Notes under the pieces: generated by a model
What the model was told of the DNA's origin: nothing
What the model saw: the letters and a program-made list of their open reading frames with translations, nothing else
The model's database searches: none
Source: Gemmatimonadaceae bacterium
GTDB lineage: Bacteria; Gemmatimonadota; Gemmatimonadetes; Gemmatimonadales; Gemmatimonadaceae
Assembly: GCA_025450815.1 (NCBI GenBank)
Contig: JANWLO010000029.1
Span: 1 to 36,328, forward strand
DNA length: 36,328 nt
Direction: 5' to 3'
Program-made: the position numbers and the translations under genes
Shown: piece by piece, positions 16,106 to 24,865 of the stretch
Position numbering within the stretch: the stretch's first letter is position 1
How the letters are laid out: each line of letters starts with the position of its first letter

Positions 16106-17335
16106 ATGACCGACGTGGCAATTCAGATGGACGCCGTCTGGAAGAAGTTCCAGCGCGGCGAACGACATGATAGCCTGCGCGATCTCGTGCCTGCCGTGGC
16201 GCGCCGCATTCTCCATGGCGCGCGTCCGGCGGCCGAGCTCGGTGCCAACGACTTCTGGGCGTTGCGCGATGTCTCGTTCGAGGTCCAGCGTGGAGACGCG
16301 CTCGGAATCATCGGCCACAACGGAGCTGGCAAGTCGACTCTGCTCAAAATCCTGACGAAGCTGCTGCGGCCGACATTGGGCACGTACATGACGCAAGGCC
16401 GCGTCGGCGCGCTGATCGAGGTTACCGCGGGCTTCCATCCGGATCTCACTGGCCGGGAGAACATCTTTCTCAACGGCTCCATCATCGGGATGAAACGCGC
16501 TGACATCGAGCGGCGCTTCGACGCGATCGTCGAATTCTCCGGCATCGGCGACTTCATCGACACGCCCGTGAAGCGCTACAGCTCCGGCATGAACGCGCGG
16601 CTCGGATTCTCGATCGCCGCGCATCTCGAGCCCGAGATCCTGATCATCGACGAGGTGCTGTCCGTCGGCGACTACACTTTTCAGGGGAAGTGCATCCGGT
16701 GGATGCAGGATCTGCTGAAGAGTGGGACGACCGTCATTTTCGTGTCCCACAACATGGACGCGGTGCTTTCCCTCTGTAACTCGGCGATCCTGCTGGATCA
16801 TGGGCTGGTGGCATCCAAGGGCGAACTTACGAAGGTAGTGGGCGACTACTACAAGAGCGGCGGGCGTTGGAAGCCGGAGCTGCTGGCGCAGTCGAACGCA
16901 CGCACGGTCGAGTTCTCGTGCTCGCACGGAAACGATGTGCTGGTCGACCCTGGAGAGCGAGTGACGTTCAGTCACACCATCAGCGCGACGTCCGACTGCG
17001 AGCTCACGCCGGGCTTCTTCGTCACGCGCGGCGACAAGCCGGTGGTGGACACGACGTACGCCCGCATGCGCGGTCATCCCCTCCGGCTGCGCGAGGGAGA
17101 GACCGCCACAGTCGAGTGGAGCCTCGCCTTCAATCTGCCCGCGGGTGTATACGAGATCGGCTATCACGTCGGCGACTTCGACGGAGGATACCACGAGCAT
17201 CAGAGCCGCGCGTGCATCGTGACCGTCGGCGACGACCCGCGAGTGAGGGGAGATGCGTACGTCGCCCTGGAGATGATGGAAAGCGCGACCGGCGTGCACA
17301 CGCCGAGCCCCGCACGCCTCGTTGCGGGCGCGTAG
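16106..17335 (+). CDS. ABC transporter ATPase with C-terminal glycan-binding domain (Wzt-like)
   Basis: A 409-residue ATPase partner of the Wzm-like permease. Walker A GHNGAGKST is at residues 70-78. The signature is the shortened YSSGMNARLGFSIA usual in polysaccharide exporters. Walker B is ILIIDEVLSVGD and the switch His is in FVSHNMD. Past about residue 260 lies a Wzt_C-type beta-sandwich domain (WKPELLAQSNARTVEFSC through VTVGDD). In systems with this domain the ATPase reads a terminal modification of the finished glycan before export, so the glycan here is probably capped. The capping enzyme is not proven but may be the methyltransferase or acyltransferases of the minus-strand operon. 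Confidence 0.95.
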   Translation: MTDVAIQMDAVWKKFQRGERHDSLRDLVPAVARRILHGARPAAELGANDFWALRDVSFEVQRGDALGIIGHNGAGKSTLLKILTKLLRPTLGTYMTQGRVGALIEVTAGFHPDLTGRENIFLNGSIIGMKRADIERRFDAIVEFSGIGDFIDTPVKRYSSGMNARLGFSIAAHLEPEILIIDEVLSVGDYTFQGKCIRWMQDLLKSGTTVIFVSHNMDAVLSLCNSAILLDHGLVASKGELTKVVGDYYKSGGRWKPELLAQSNARTVEFSCSHGNDVLVDPGERVTFSHTISATSDCELTPGFFVTRGDKPVVDTTYARMRGHPLRLREGETATVEWSLAFNLPAGVYEIGYHVGDFDGGYHEHQSRACIVTVGDDPRVRGDAYVALEMMESATGVHTPSPARLVAGA

Positions 17336-17362
17336 CAGCATCGCCGGACCTCGCATCGCACA

Positions 17363-18679
17363 ATGACGAGCCTCGCGACAATCGTTGATTCCGCCATCAT
17401 CGGGGCGAGTTGGCTGCAATTGGAGCGGCCGAAGCCGCGCCGCCCATCCCGATCGCGAACGGGTCGCCATCTCGCGCTGTTCGCCTGGGCGCTGCCGCCG
17501 AGCAGCAACGTTGGCGTGCACCGAACGGTCTCGTTCATTCAGTACGGATGCCGGCGCGGGTGGCGCATCGATGCCTTCTCCAGCGAGCCACCGCCCACGC
17601 AACGCCAGCACGGCGACGAACTTCTCGCGCGCGTTCCTCGCGAGGCAACGATCCACGTTGTGCCAGCATCCTCTCGTGAACCGTCCTACCGGGCCTTCCC
17701 GCGCATCGATGGCGGATTCACCAACGCACTCGCCTACGCGCACTCTGCGATCGACGCGATGGCGAACGACCCGCCGGACGCCGTGCTGGCCTCCGGCCCT
17801 CGGTTCTTCGCGTTCGTATCCGCTCTCTTCGTGGCGCGCCGTTTCGGCGTTCCGCTCGTGCTGGACTACCGGGACGAGTGGACGGAATGCCCATTCGAAT
17901 TCGTTAACAAGAGTGGCCGCGATCGCGCCTGGGAACGACGCTGCCTACGAAACGCCGATGCGGTGTTGTTCACCACCCAGTCGCAGCTACGGCATCAACT
18001 TTCCGTGTTTCCGGAGCTCGATCACCGAAAAGCGCACGTCGTGTCGAACGGCTGGGATCCCGACGAGTTCGTGCCTCGTAATGAGGAGCGTATTGCCAGC
18101 GCCGGCGACCCGGACTCGACGATGCACATCGCGTATCTGGGCAGCCTGGCCGGCCAGACGCCTCCGCATGACTTTCTCGAGAGTCTGCAGCAACTCCTGA
18201 CGAACGAGCCCGAGTGGGCCTCGCGCGTTCGAGTGAAGTTCATTGGACGGCGGGGACCACGCGCCGAGGAAGCGCTGAGGACCTTCGCGTTCCCGGCAGT
18301 ACTCGAGGTAATGGACCACGTGGGAAAGCGCGAGGCGATAGAGCAGATGCAGGAGGCCGATGCGCTGCTGGTGCTCGCACCACCCGGAATCGAGCGCTAT
18401 CTCCCTGCCAAACTGTTCGAGTACCTGGCGGCGCGGCGCCCGGTGCTGGTGTTCGGCTCGCGGGGCGAGCCCTCTTCACTCGTGGAGGAACTGGGGGCGG
18501 GCCTCTACTGTCCTTCCGGCTCACTGGCGGCACTCCGCGATGCGTTCGTGCAGCTGAAACAGTTGAATATAAGGAAGAACGAGAGCGCCATTCAGAAATG
18601 GCTTCTCGCGCATCGGCGAGAGGTGCTGGCCGATCGCGCCTTTGAGATCATCGAATCGGTAGCGCCCACCCTCACCTGA
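17363..18679 (+). CDS. GT-B glycosyltransferase (GT4-like)
   Basis: 438 residues. The N-terminal domain includes LALFAWALPPSSNVGVHRTVSFIQYG and DAVLASGPRFFAFVSALFVARRFGVPLVLDYRDEWTE, a pattern typical of GT4 enzymes. The second domain has VSNGWDPDEF, a donor-binding hinge, then IAYLGSLAG and the hallmark LPAKLFEYLAARRPVLVFGSRGE. Start ATG 17363 follows Wzt by 27 bases, so it is the last gene of the plus-strand glycan block. Its 3' end overlaps the convergent glycosyltransferase gene on the other strand by 8 bases, leaving no room for a terminator between the two blocks. Confidence 0.9.
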   Translation: MTSLATIVDSAIIGASWLQLERPKPRRPSRSRTGRHLALFAWALPPSSNVGVHRTVSFIQYGCRRGWRIDAFSSEPPPTQRQHGDELLARVPREATIHVVPASSREPSYRAFPRIDGGFTNALAYAHSAIDAMANDPPDAVLASGPRFFAFVSALFVARRFGVPLVLDYRDEWTECPFEFVNKSGRDRAWERRCLRNADAVLFTTQSQLRHQLSVFPELDHRKAHVVSNGWDPDEFVPRNEERIASAGDPDSTMHIAYLGSLAGQTPPHDFLESLQQLLTNEPEWASRVRVKFIGRRGPRAEEALRTFAFPAVLEVMDHVGKREAIEQMQEADALLVLAPPGIERYLPAKLFEYLAARRPVLVFGSRGEPSSLVEELGAGLYCPSGSLAALRDAFVQLKQLNIRKNESAIQKWLLAHRREVLADRAFEIIESVAPTLT

Positions 18680-19712
18680 ATTGTTCGGCGAAGAGTTTGG
18701 TCCGCACGGCGAGCGATAGCGCGCGTCCGCGCGTCGCGAGCGGCACCGCGGCGCTCCCGATCACGCTCGACATCTTGCGATCGGGGCGATCGTCCAGCAA
18801 CTCGCGCATGGCGTGTTGCCCTTCGGTATTGAGCGACTTCATTTCACGATAGCGCATCAGCGCCGCCTGGACCTCCTCCGCCGTGCGGGCCCGCCAGCAT
18901 CCCTCGAGCGGCCACGAATAAATCGCGTACATACCGCGCAGCAATCCCTCCATCAGCATGCGCGGCATCCCATCGTGATCCGTGATGCGAAGAATGCAAC
19001 CAGCGCGGGAGTATACATCGCGCATGTCTGACACCCAACCGAGGCTCTCGACGTTGGAATGCGATGCGAGAGCATGCGTGTGATCCGCGATGACTATGAA
19101 GCGCAGGTCAGGGTTCGCGGCGACAACGCGCTCGACCACCTCCACGCCGAAAAAATCCTTTCTCTTGCCGGGCAGGTATGTGAGCACCGGCCGAATCTCT
19201 TCGCGCCATTGCAGGGGCTCGGGCTCTGCGAGGTCGGGATCGAGCAGCGACGGAACGACCTGCGCGGAAATGCCCACGGAGGCCAGCTCCTCCACCAGAT
19301 GCGGCGCGACCGCAACGTTGGCCGCGACGATGCGATCGAGCCGCAGCGCACTCTGGCGCATGTCATCGTCAGTGGTCGCATTCAGAACATCGGTGCCGAC
19401 CCACCACCGGATGATCGGTACATCGACCGCGACCGCCGTCGCCAGCTGGCTCAGTGCGGACCTGTCGATGGCGTGGTAGTAGACGACGACAATCGCCTCC
19501 GCCGAATGCAGCATGCGAAGCCAGTCGCCCCTGCGCAGCTCCCCCACCGTGACCAATCGTGTGGATCGCCCAAGTCGGGCCAGCGCCTTCGCCAGAGTCA
19601 ACGACGGCGCTGATGTTGAGGGCCGTTCCTCGACGATCACGGTGTATCTCCCGCTCGGTGCGGCGGAATCCGCGCGCGCGACCGGCGCTCTCACCAGCTC
19701 CTGCTCCTGCAT
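18672..19712 (-). CDS. Glycosyltransferase-like protein (GT-B)
   Basis: A 346-residue protein with GT-B features: VEERPSTSAPSLTLAKALARLG at the N-terminus, IIRWWVGTDVLNA in the first domain, then VLTYLPGKRKDFFGVEVVERVV, FIVIADHTH and SLGWVSDMRDVYSRAGCILRITDHDGMPRMLMEGLLRG, which corresponds to the donor-binding region. I could not name a family. The gene ends the minus-strand operon, 175 bases after the methyltransferase, and may have its own start signal. A 12-bp palindrome TGCATCGATGCA (19708-19719) covers the start codon. Activity as a glycan transferase is inferred from fold and neighbours. Confidence 0.8.
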   Translation of the reverse strand: MQEQELVRAPVARADSAAPSGRYTVIVEERPSTSAPSLTLAKALARLGRSTRLVTVGELRRGDWLRMLHSAEAIVVVYYHAIDRSALSQLATAVAVDVPIIRWWVGTDVLNATTDDDMRQSALRLDRIVAANVAVAPHLVEELASVGISAQVVPSLLDPDLAEPEPLQWREEIRPVLTYLPGKRKDFFGVEVVERVVAANPDLRFIVIADHTHALASHSNVESLGWVSDMRDVYSRAGCILRITDHDGMPRMLMEGLLRGMYAIYSWPLEGCWRARTAEEVQAALMRYREMKSLNTEGQHAMRELLDDRPDRKMSSVIGSAAVPLATRGRALSLAVRTKLFAEQFR

Positions 19713-19887
19713 CGATGCAATGCCTGCGTTTTTGCGTCCGAAAGGTCAGCGCAGCCCAGCGTTGAAGTGGCCCCAGAGTCCGCTGCGTTGGCGGTCGGAG
19801 GGAAGAAATGCAGAAAGCGTACTTGCGGAAGGTGAATGCATCGAATTCTTCGCCACGCTCACTCAAACTCGCGCGTGTAATGCGGGC

Positions 19888-20571
19888 TCAGGCGCCACGC
19901 AGCTTGAGTCGCGCAAAACCGCGGCCGCTCGCTCGCGTCTCTGCCGTCGCGCCGAGCTCCCGGACCCAGCGCCGCACCAACTCCTGCTCGGCCGGCCGAA
20001 CGAGGTCGTCGAGCAGAATCTCGCACGCTGGCGCCAGATTGTGTTGCATCGCCGGCATCATGCCGCTGCGCCCACCACGCGTCGATGCCGGCGGGCCATC
20101 GCAGATCACGAACGTGAAGCCGCGCGGCAGCGTCGCGACCGACACGTCGTACCAGTCGTATTCGCCGAAGTCTCGCAACGGGGTGAGGTGCGCTGTCGCG
20201 TTGCGCATTCCGAAGTCGCTCATGGATTGCGTGACGCGTCCGTGCCACTCGGGATTGTGCTCCAGCGCGTGAACCTGAACGCCCGTCCGCGCCGCCACGG
20301 CGCCGAGCAGAAGCGTCGTGAGCCCCGACCCGCACTCGAGTATCGGGCCGTCAGTTCGCTCCGCAAAGCGCACGACCTCGGCCAGATAGCGCTCCTCAGC
20401 CGACCACTTCTCGTTTCCCCAACCGTAGATCGCATCCGTCCACAGAGTGGAGTAGACACCCGGTGCGGGCGCACGTGATAGCCGCGCGATCGCGCGCGCG
20501 AGTAGCTGCGAGCGGGGATCTCCACTTCGCCGTAGCTGCCTGGCGCGCAGCGCGTGCACGTAGGAGATCAA
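19888..20571 (-). CDS. SAM-dependent methyltransferase-like protein (class I)
   Basis: 227 residues. The SAM-binding motif I is ILECGSGLTT (about 77-86), with the acidic residue after strand 2 in HALEHNPEW (E104) and a motif with DGPP (CDGPPASTRGGRSG), as in small-molecule or sugar methyltransferases of the class I fold. A short basic N-terminal stretch (MISYVHALRARQLRRSG) may associate with membrane or partner. The start overlaps the stop of the upstream GNAT gene by four bases. A methyl cap on the exported glycan would fit the Wzt C-terminal domain, but this link is inference. Confidence 0.85.
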   Translation of the reverse strand: MISYVHALRARQLRRSGDPRSQLLARAIARLSRAPAPGVYSTLWTDAIYGWGNEKWSAEERYLAEVVRFAERTDGPILECGSGLTTLLLGAVAARTGVQVHALEHNPEWHGRVTQSMSDFGMRNATAHLTPLRDFGEYDWYDVSVATLPRGFTFVICDGPPASTRGGRSGMMPAMQHNLAPACEILLDDLVRPAEQELVRRWVRELGATAETRASGRGFARLKLRGA

Positions 20572-21545
20572 TCTGCCGTTCCGGGCTTGCTCGCGCCTTG
20601 AATGGATTCAACGATCGCGGAGACGCCGCGACGCAGGCGTCCTCCAACATACGCGGTGACGGCATCGGTATCTATCGGGGTGGTTCCGAATCCGGACTTG
20701 TAGGCGCGAAGCCCCTCCTCGTGCGAACGCGCGCCGCCAAGGTAGAACATCTCTATCCCCTCGGCCTGGAGCGCCATTGCGGTCTCGAACCGCAGGAAGT
20801 GTGACGCGCCGATGTTCATCCCCTCGCGCGAGTTTCCCGACGATTCGGAGTACGCGCCCGTCCGCGATCTGAGCACGAGAAGCGATGACGCGACGTGATC
20901 GCCCAGCATCGCCTGATAGAGCTCGCCCGCGCCCGCCGAGAGAAGCGCCGCCGAGACCTCGCGCTCGAACTCCAGCGAGACGTTCTCGCCGCGCGACTTG
21001 CGGCGATCCATTGAGGTTACGTGCAGTGCGACGTGCGCATCGATTGCTGCGCTCGAGGGCTCGCGCCGCACGGTGAGGCCGTTCTTGCGTCCCTTCTTGA
21101 TGCGATCGCGATGACTCTTCGACACTCCGGTCCACAGGTCGACGCCCGCGAGAGGCAGAGCGTATTCGGTGCGCCGAATGCGTTCGGCTTCCCCGCGCAT
21201 GGGTGGGATCGCGGATTCCGGCGACGCGAACGTCGAAATTTCGAGATCGGTGATGCCGTGCTCGCGGCAGAAGCCGTCGAGCCCGTGCCAGAACGGCGAG
21301 TCCGCAGCAACCGGCGGCGACGAAGGAACGTTGAGCGACCGGCGAATGTGTCCGCTCTTGAGGATGCAGAGCGCCGCGGCCTCTACTTCGCCGCCGTTCT
21401 CGACGCCGAGCAGCCAGCCTCTCTGTCCGAGCGCACGCTGAGCGTGCAAGTACGGAACGACGAGAAAGGGATTGTCGGGATCGCTGGGCGCCGCGCGGTC
21501 GAGCGAGGCATCTTCGGCCTCATGTGCGAAGAACGAGGCGGCCAT
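20568..21545 (-). CDS. FemAB/GNAT-like acyltransferase
   Basis: 325 residues with the doubled GNAT architecture of FemAB/CelD-like enzymes. The second half carries the diagnostic region: SKSHRDRIKKGRKNGLTVRRE, then ELYQAMLGDHVASSLLVLRSRTGAYSESSGN and GASHFLRFETAMALQAEGIEMFYLGGA. The last 30 residues are typical for such proteins (GLRAYKSGFGT). Relatives transfer aminoacyl or acyl groups to peptidoglycan precursors or sugars. There is no signal peptide. It starts two bases after the ATP-grasp/phosphatase stop and overlaps the methyltransferase by four bases, so the three proteins are made together. Confidence 0.85.
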   Translation of the reverse strand: MAASFFAHEAEDASLDRAAPSDPDNPFLVVPYLHAQRALGQRGWLLGVENGGEVEAAALCILKSGHIRRSLNVPSSPPVAADSPFWHGLDGFCREHGITDLEISTFASPESAIPPMRGEAERIRRTEYALPLAGVDLWTGVSKSHRDRIKKGRKNGLTVRREPSSAAIDAHVALHVTSMDRRKSRGENVSLEFEREVSAALLSAGAGELYQAMLGDHVASSLLVLRSRTGAYSESSGNSREGMNIGASHFLRFETAMALQAEGIEMFYLGGARSHEEGLRAYKSGFGTTPIDTDAVTAYVGGRLRRGVSAIVESIQGASKPGTAD

Positions 21546-21547
21546 TG

Positions 21548-23431
21548 CTACTTGCCCGCACGGCGCTGTTCCATCATCGCCGCCGTGCCCGGACGACCGC
21601 GCTGATCGGCGATCGCCTGCGCGAGCGCGGCGACGTAGCGACGGATCAGCGCCATCGTGTCCGCAACCTCGGCGTTCGTGGCGAGATAGGGATCCGCGAT
21701 CTCGTGCGGTTTGTACGTGCCCATCGCCGTCATTCCGCCAAAGAGCATGAGCTTCTCGCGCGACTCCGGAAACGCGGTGAGCACGTTCACGAAGTTGAGC
21801 TCATCCATGACGAAGATGACGTCGAAGTCCGCGACGTGGCGCGGCGTGATGCGCGTGGCTCTGTGCCGCTGCAGCGAGATGCCGAGCGATCTCGCCGCCT
21901 CCTGGGCGCGCGCGTCCGCAGTCTTTCCGTCGCGCGCGTGCGTGCCCGCCGATGCGACGGTGACATCCACTACGCGCGCCGCCTCGAGATCAATGCGCAG
22001 AAACTCCGCTGCCGCAGCGCTACGCATGATGTTGCCATGGCAAACGAAGAGCACGGAGCGAATGGGACTCGGCAGCTCCACCGCGCGCTCGGCGCGTGCA
22101 CCGCGCAGAAGTTTTCGCTTCACGTACGTTGCGCGCCGGCCCGCGGGCAGCGTTCGCGATGCCTTCGCGGTCGCGAGCAAGGACTCCGGCATCACCGCGC
22201 GCACCGATCCCTTGATCGCGTCCTTCGTCCAGCGTCCGAGCACGCGCCCAACCTCCTGCACCGACGGCGCGGGGTCGCGCCATGACCACATCGCGGACCG
22301 GGTGCCGGGCGCGAAGTCGGCAAGCAGCTGGCGCACTGCGTTGCCGAGGGATATTCGCTCGTCGAGTGCGGGCGCGAACACGTGCGCGGCGCGAAGAAGG
22401 GAGCCGGCGCTCCACCTCACGCGCAGTCCAACTGGATACGAGACTGGCGGCGTGGGCGTGATACCCTGCGCGAGCTGCCACGCGTACAGGGGGAAGTCCA
22501 TTCCGGCAGCGGACGCGAGTGGAAGCGATCCCCAGAAGCGGCCATTCACTTCCATCAACACACTCTCGCCAGTCGTGCTGTCGTGGCGGAACTCCACCAT
22601 TGCGACTCCCTCCCATTCGAGTGCACGCAGGAGGCGCACGGAGTAGTCCAGCAACGTGGGATTTACGGTCTCCGATACCGCGAGCACCGCAACGCCGCCC
22701 GACGGCGGATTCTCCGACAATCGGCGATGCTGAAAGATGGCGATCGCCTGCCCCTTCGAGATCAGCAGCTCGATGCCGACGCCATCGCCTCGATGATATG
22801 TCTGAAAGATCAGGCCGTCACCAAAACGGGGCTGCTGAGCGAATGCGGTGCGCAGCTCGCCTGCGCTGTGGAAGGTGCGCGTCTTGAACTGATGCGATGT
22901 GCGCCGGCTCTTGTCACCGGGCTTCGCGATTACGGGAAAGCGCAGCTGCGCAAGCGCGGCGTCGAGATCGCTCGCGCGCTCGATGGCCACGGACGCCGGC
23001 ACGGGCACACCTACTCGTGCGGCCGTCGCGAGCGTCACCGACTTGTCGAGGATGCGCTGAACTATGCGCGGCGGCGGCGAGCCAACCGCGCAGAACGCCG
23101 AGAGCTCGTCGTAAGCTGCGCAGACGATCTGGAGTGATGTATCGCTCGTCGGCACCACCCAACCCGCGCGTTCGGCGAGCGCGAGTCGCACCAGCTGCCC
23201 CGCGGATTCGTTCGCATCGCCATCGAGCTGCACGCTGGATGCGATCGCGCGAGACGATGCGCGCAGCGGCTGCCCGCTCGGCGACGCAACGATGGAGCGC
23301 ACGCCGGCTCGCCGCAGCGACCGCGCGATAGTGACGACCTTTCGCACCTCGGCGCCGACGATGATAACCGTCGGCGGACGATCGCTTGCGATTCGAGCCG
23401 ACGACCTGGGAGTGGGACCCGCGCTATGCAC
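21548..23431 (-). CDS. ATP-grasp ligase fused to low-molecular-weight protein tyrosine phosphatase
   Basis: A 627-residue two-enzyme fusion. Residues about 20-330 are a carbamoyl-phosphate-synthase-like ATP-grasp ligase: PVIAKPGDKS with ATP-contacting K170, then the metal-ligand motif VEFRHD...LMEVNGRFWGSL (E294, N296). A Lys/Arg-rich linker of about 100 residues leads to an LMW protein tyrosine phosphatase (about 457-610) with the P-loop VCHGNIMRSA (C464, R470) and the general-acid motif ADPY (D580-P581). All catalytic residues of both halves are kept. Start GTG 23431 overlaps the upstream stop by 8 bases. ATP-grasp enzymes make amide bonds through an acyl phosphate. LMW-PTPs normally dephosphorylate Wzc-type tyrosine kinases, but none is in the window. 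Confidence 0.9.
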   Translation of the reverse strand: MHSAGPTPRSSARIASDRPPTVIIVGAEVRKVVTIARSLRRAGVRSIVASPSGQPLRASSRAIASSVQLDGDANESAGQLVRLALAERAGWVVPTSDTSLQIVCAAYDELSAFCAVGSPPPRIVQRILDKSVTLATAARVGVPVPASVAIERASDLDAALAQLRFPVIAKPGDKSRRTSHQFKTRTFHSAGELRTAFAQQPRFGDGLIFQTYHRGDGVGIELLISKGQAIAIFQHRRLSENPPSGGVAVLAVSETVNPTLLDYSVRLLRALEWEGVAMVEFRHDSTTGESVLMEVNGRFWGSLPLASAAGMDFPLYAWQLAQGITPTPPVSYPVGLRVRWSAGSLLRAAHVFAPALDERISLGNAVRQLLADFAPGTRSAMWSWRDPAPSVQEVGRVLGRWTKDAIKGSVRAVMPESLLATAKASRTLPAGRRATYVKRKLLRGARAERAVELPSPIRSVLFVCHGNIMRSAAAAEFLRIDLEAARVVDVTVASAGTHARDGKTADARAQEAARSLGISLQRHRATRITPRHVADFDVIFVMDELNFVNVLTAFPESREKLMLFGGMTAMGTYKPHEIADPYLATNAEVADTMALIRRYVAALAQAIADQRGRPGTAAMMEQRRAGK

Positions 23432-24632
23432 CAGCGCGGGCGGCCGGCGCGCCGATTTCCTGCTCGAGAATATTCGAGTCGATGAAGAATTTGCAGGCCC
23501 AGTTCAGATATTCGAACTGTCCATATTCGCCGTCCACGGGGAACGAGCCCTTCACGCCGCCACGCACCTCGGGAGCGCCGTCGACACACACCCGTGCGCG
23601 AACATACGCGTTCGCTTTCTTCGCTGCGTCGCGATACTTGGCGTCGCCGGTGATCTGGAAGAGCATCAGCCAGCAGTGCGCGATCTGAACCGATCCGGTG
23701 AGACACGCCCACTGCACGGCCCCCGACCAGTCGGGCCGCAAGCGGCCAGGGAGAAAGCCATTCGGATCGAGCGCGGTCATCGCGCCGTTCGCTGTGCGTA
23801 GCGCAGCATCCAGAAATTCGGGCTCGCCGGTTGAGCGATAGCCCTCGATCACGCCTCGCAGCGCGTAGCCGATTGTGTGCGTGAGCGGGCGCGCGGCATC
23901 GGTGAGACAGTTGTCCGCGAACCATCCGTTTGGGCGCTGCTTGGTGAGCGCCCAACGAATGTTGCGGCTCGCTGCCTCGCCATAGCCGCGATCGGGGTCC
24001 ACGCGCGCCGCCTCGAACAGCCCCCACGCGACGTGCGTCTCGTATGTCTTCTCTCCCGCCTCCGCGAACGGCGTCGGATTCTTTCTCCACGCGCCGTCCG
24101 TGTCCTGCGTGCTCACGAGCCAGTCCGCCGCGGCGCGCATGGATGCGCGGTACGGCTCGCCGAACTCCGCTACGCCGCTCGCGAGACCGATCAGAATCTG
24201 GCCGCTGTTGAAGGTGACGGGCACGACGGGCGTCTGTCCGATCATTCCGCCCTGAAAGCCGCCGCCCGGCAGCTGGATGGCGGCGAGCCAGTTCAACACT
24301 GCGCGCGCTCGCTCGCGGTGCGCCGCCACCGGCCGTCCCGGTTGCCCATGCAGGAGCGTGGGTACGATGTAGCCGCTCGTCTCGGGATACGATGCGCCCC
24401 ACCCGGTGATCAGGCTGAAGTGCCGGGCGATCCCGCCATCGCGTGACGTCGAGCGGTCCTGAGCGGCGCCTATCCAGTCGAATGCAGCCTCGACCGAGGC
24501 GGCGATGCCCGGATCGCGCGGCACGGTGGCGCGCGAATCGCGACGCACCTCCGTCTTCGCGTCCGTGGGAAGCGCAAGCTCAGCGCGGGCCTTACGTGCT
24601 CTCTCCAGCAAGGCGGCGATGCCGTGGTTCAT
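23424..24632 (-). CDS. (alpha/alpha)-toroid protein with terpene-cyclase/prenyltransferase-like repeats
   Basis: 402 residues from ATG 24632; an upstream GTG at 24662 is possible. The sequence is a series of helical hairpins with repeated Q-x-x-x-G-x-(F/W) motifs: QLPGGGFQGG, QDTDGAWRKN, KQRPNGWFADN and NGFLPGRL. Similar QW-type motifs mark (alpha/alpha)6 toroids such as squalene-cyclase-like proteins and many glycan-acting hydrolases or lyases. No catalytic motif is clear enough to choose among these. There is no signal peptide, so it probably acts in the cytoplasm. It is the first gene of the minus operon and overlaps the ATP-grasp gene by 8 bases, so it likely works on the same pathway. 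Function unassigned. Confidence 0.82.
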   Translation of the reverse strand: MNHGIAALLERARKARAELALPTDAKTEVRRDSRATVPRDPGIAASVEAAFDWIGAAQDRSTSRDGGIARHFSLITGWGASYPETSGYIVPTLLHGQPGRPVAAHRERARAVLNWLAAIQLPGGGFQGGMIGQTPVVPVTFNSGQILIGLASGVAEFGEPYRASMRAAADWLVSTQDTDGAWRKNPTPFAEAGEKTYETHVAWGLFEAARVDPDRGYGEAASRNIRWALTKQRPNGWFADNCLTDAARPLTHTIGYALRGVIEGYRSTGEPEFLDAALRTANGAMTALDPNGFLPGRLRPDWSGAVQWACLTGSVQIAHCWLMLFQITGDAKYRDAAKKANAYVRARVCVDGAPEVRGGVKGSFPVDGEYGQFEYLNWACKFFIDSNILEQEIGAPAARAGA

Positions 24633-24850
24633 ATTAGCAGATGGAAGTCTCGGTCGAGCCAAGCGGCGGGGTGACTCCGCTCCACTCGCACGATCGATGC
24701 ATTACCAGAGGAAACCCATCTCGTACTGCCAGCATTGTGCCTCTCGGAATCCGCACGACAATATGGGCTTCCACAGCCCGCAATTGTGTCTGGGAGCACG
24801 TTCCCGCACCATCCGCTCGGAAGATTCTGCCCCACCCGACGCTGACCAAA

Positions 24851-24856
24851 TATAAT
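24851..24856 (+). promoter_or_regulatory. Perfect -10 box TATAAT before the acyltransferase
   Basis: The exact TATAAT hexamer ends 9 bases before the acyltransferase ATG. No good -35 is present at 16-18 bases. If used, transcription would begin within a few bases of the start codon. Confidence 0.45.
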
Positions 24857-24865
24857 GGCCCGCAA

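Noticed and set aside
15956-17743. A 595-codon minus-strand open frame antisense to Wzt and the next glycosyltransferase
   Set aside because: The plus-strand genes have all family motifs; the antisense product is Arg/His/Asp-rich without domains.
19713-19887. Very short open frame in the gap between the methyltransferase and glycosyltransferase
   Set aside because: About 37 codons with weak codon bias and no recognisable feature; kept as intergenic.
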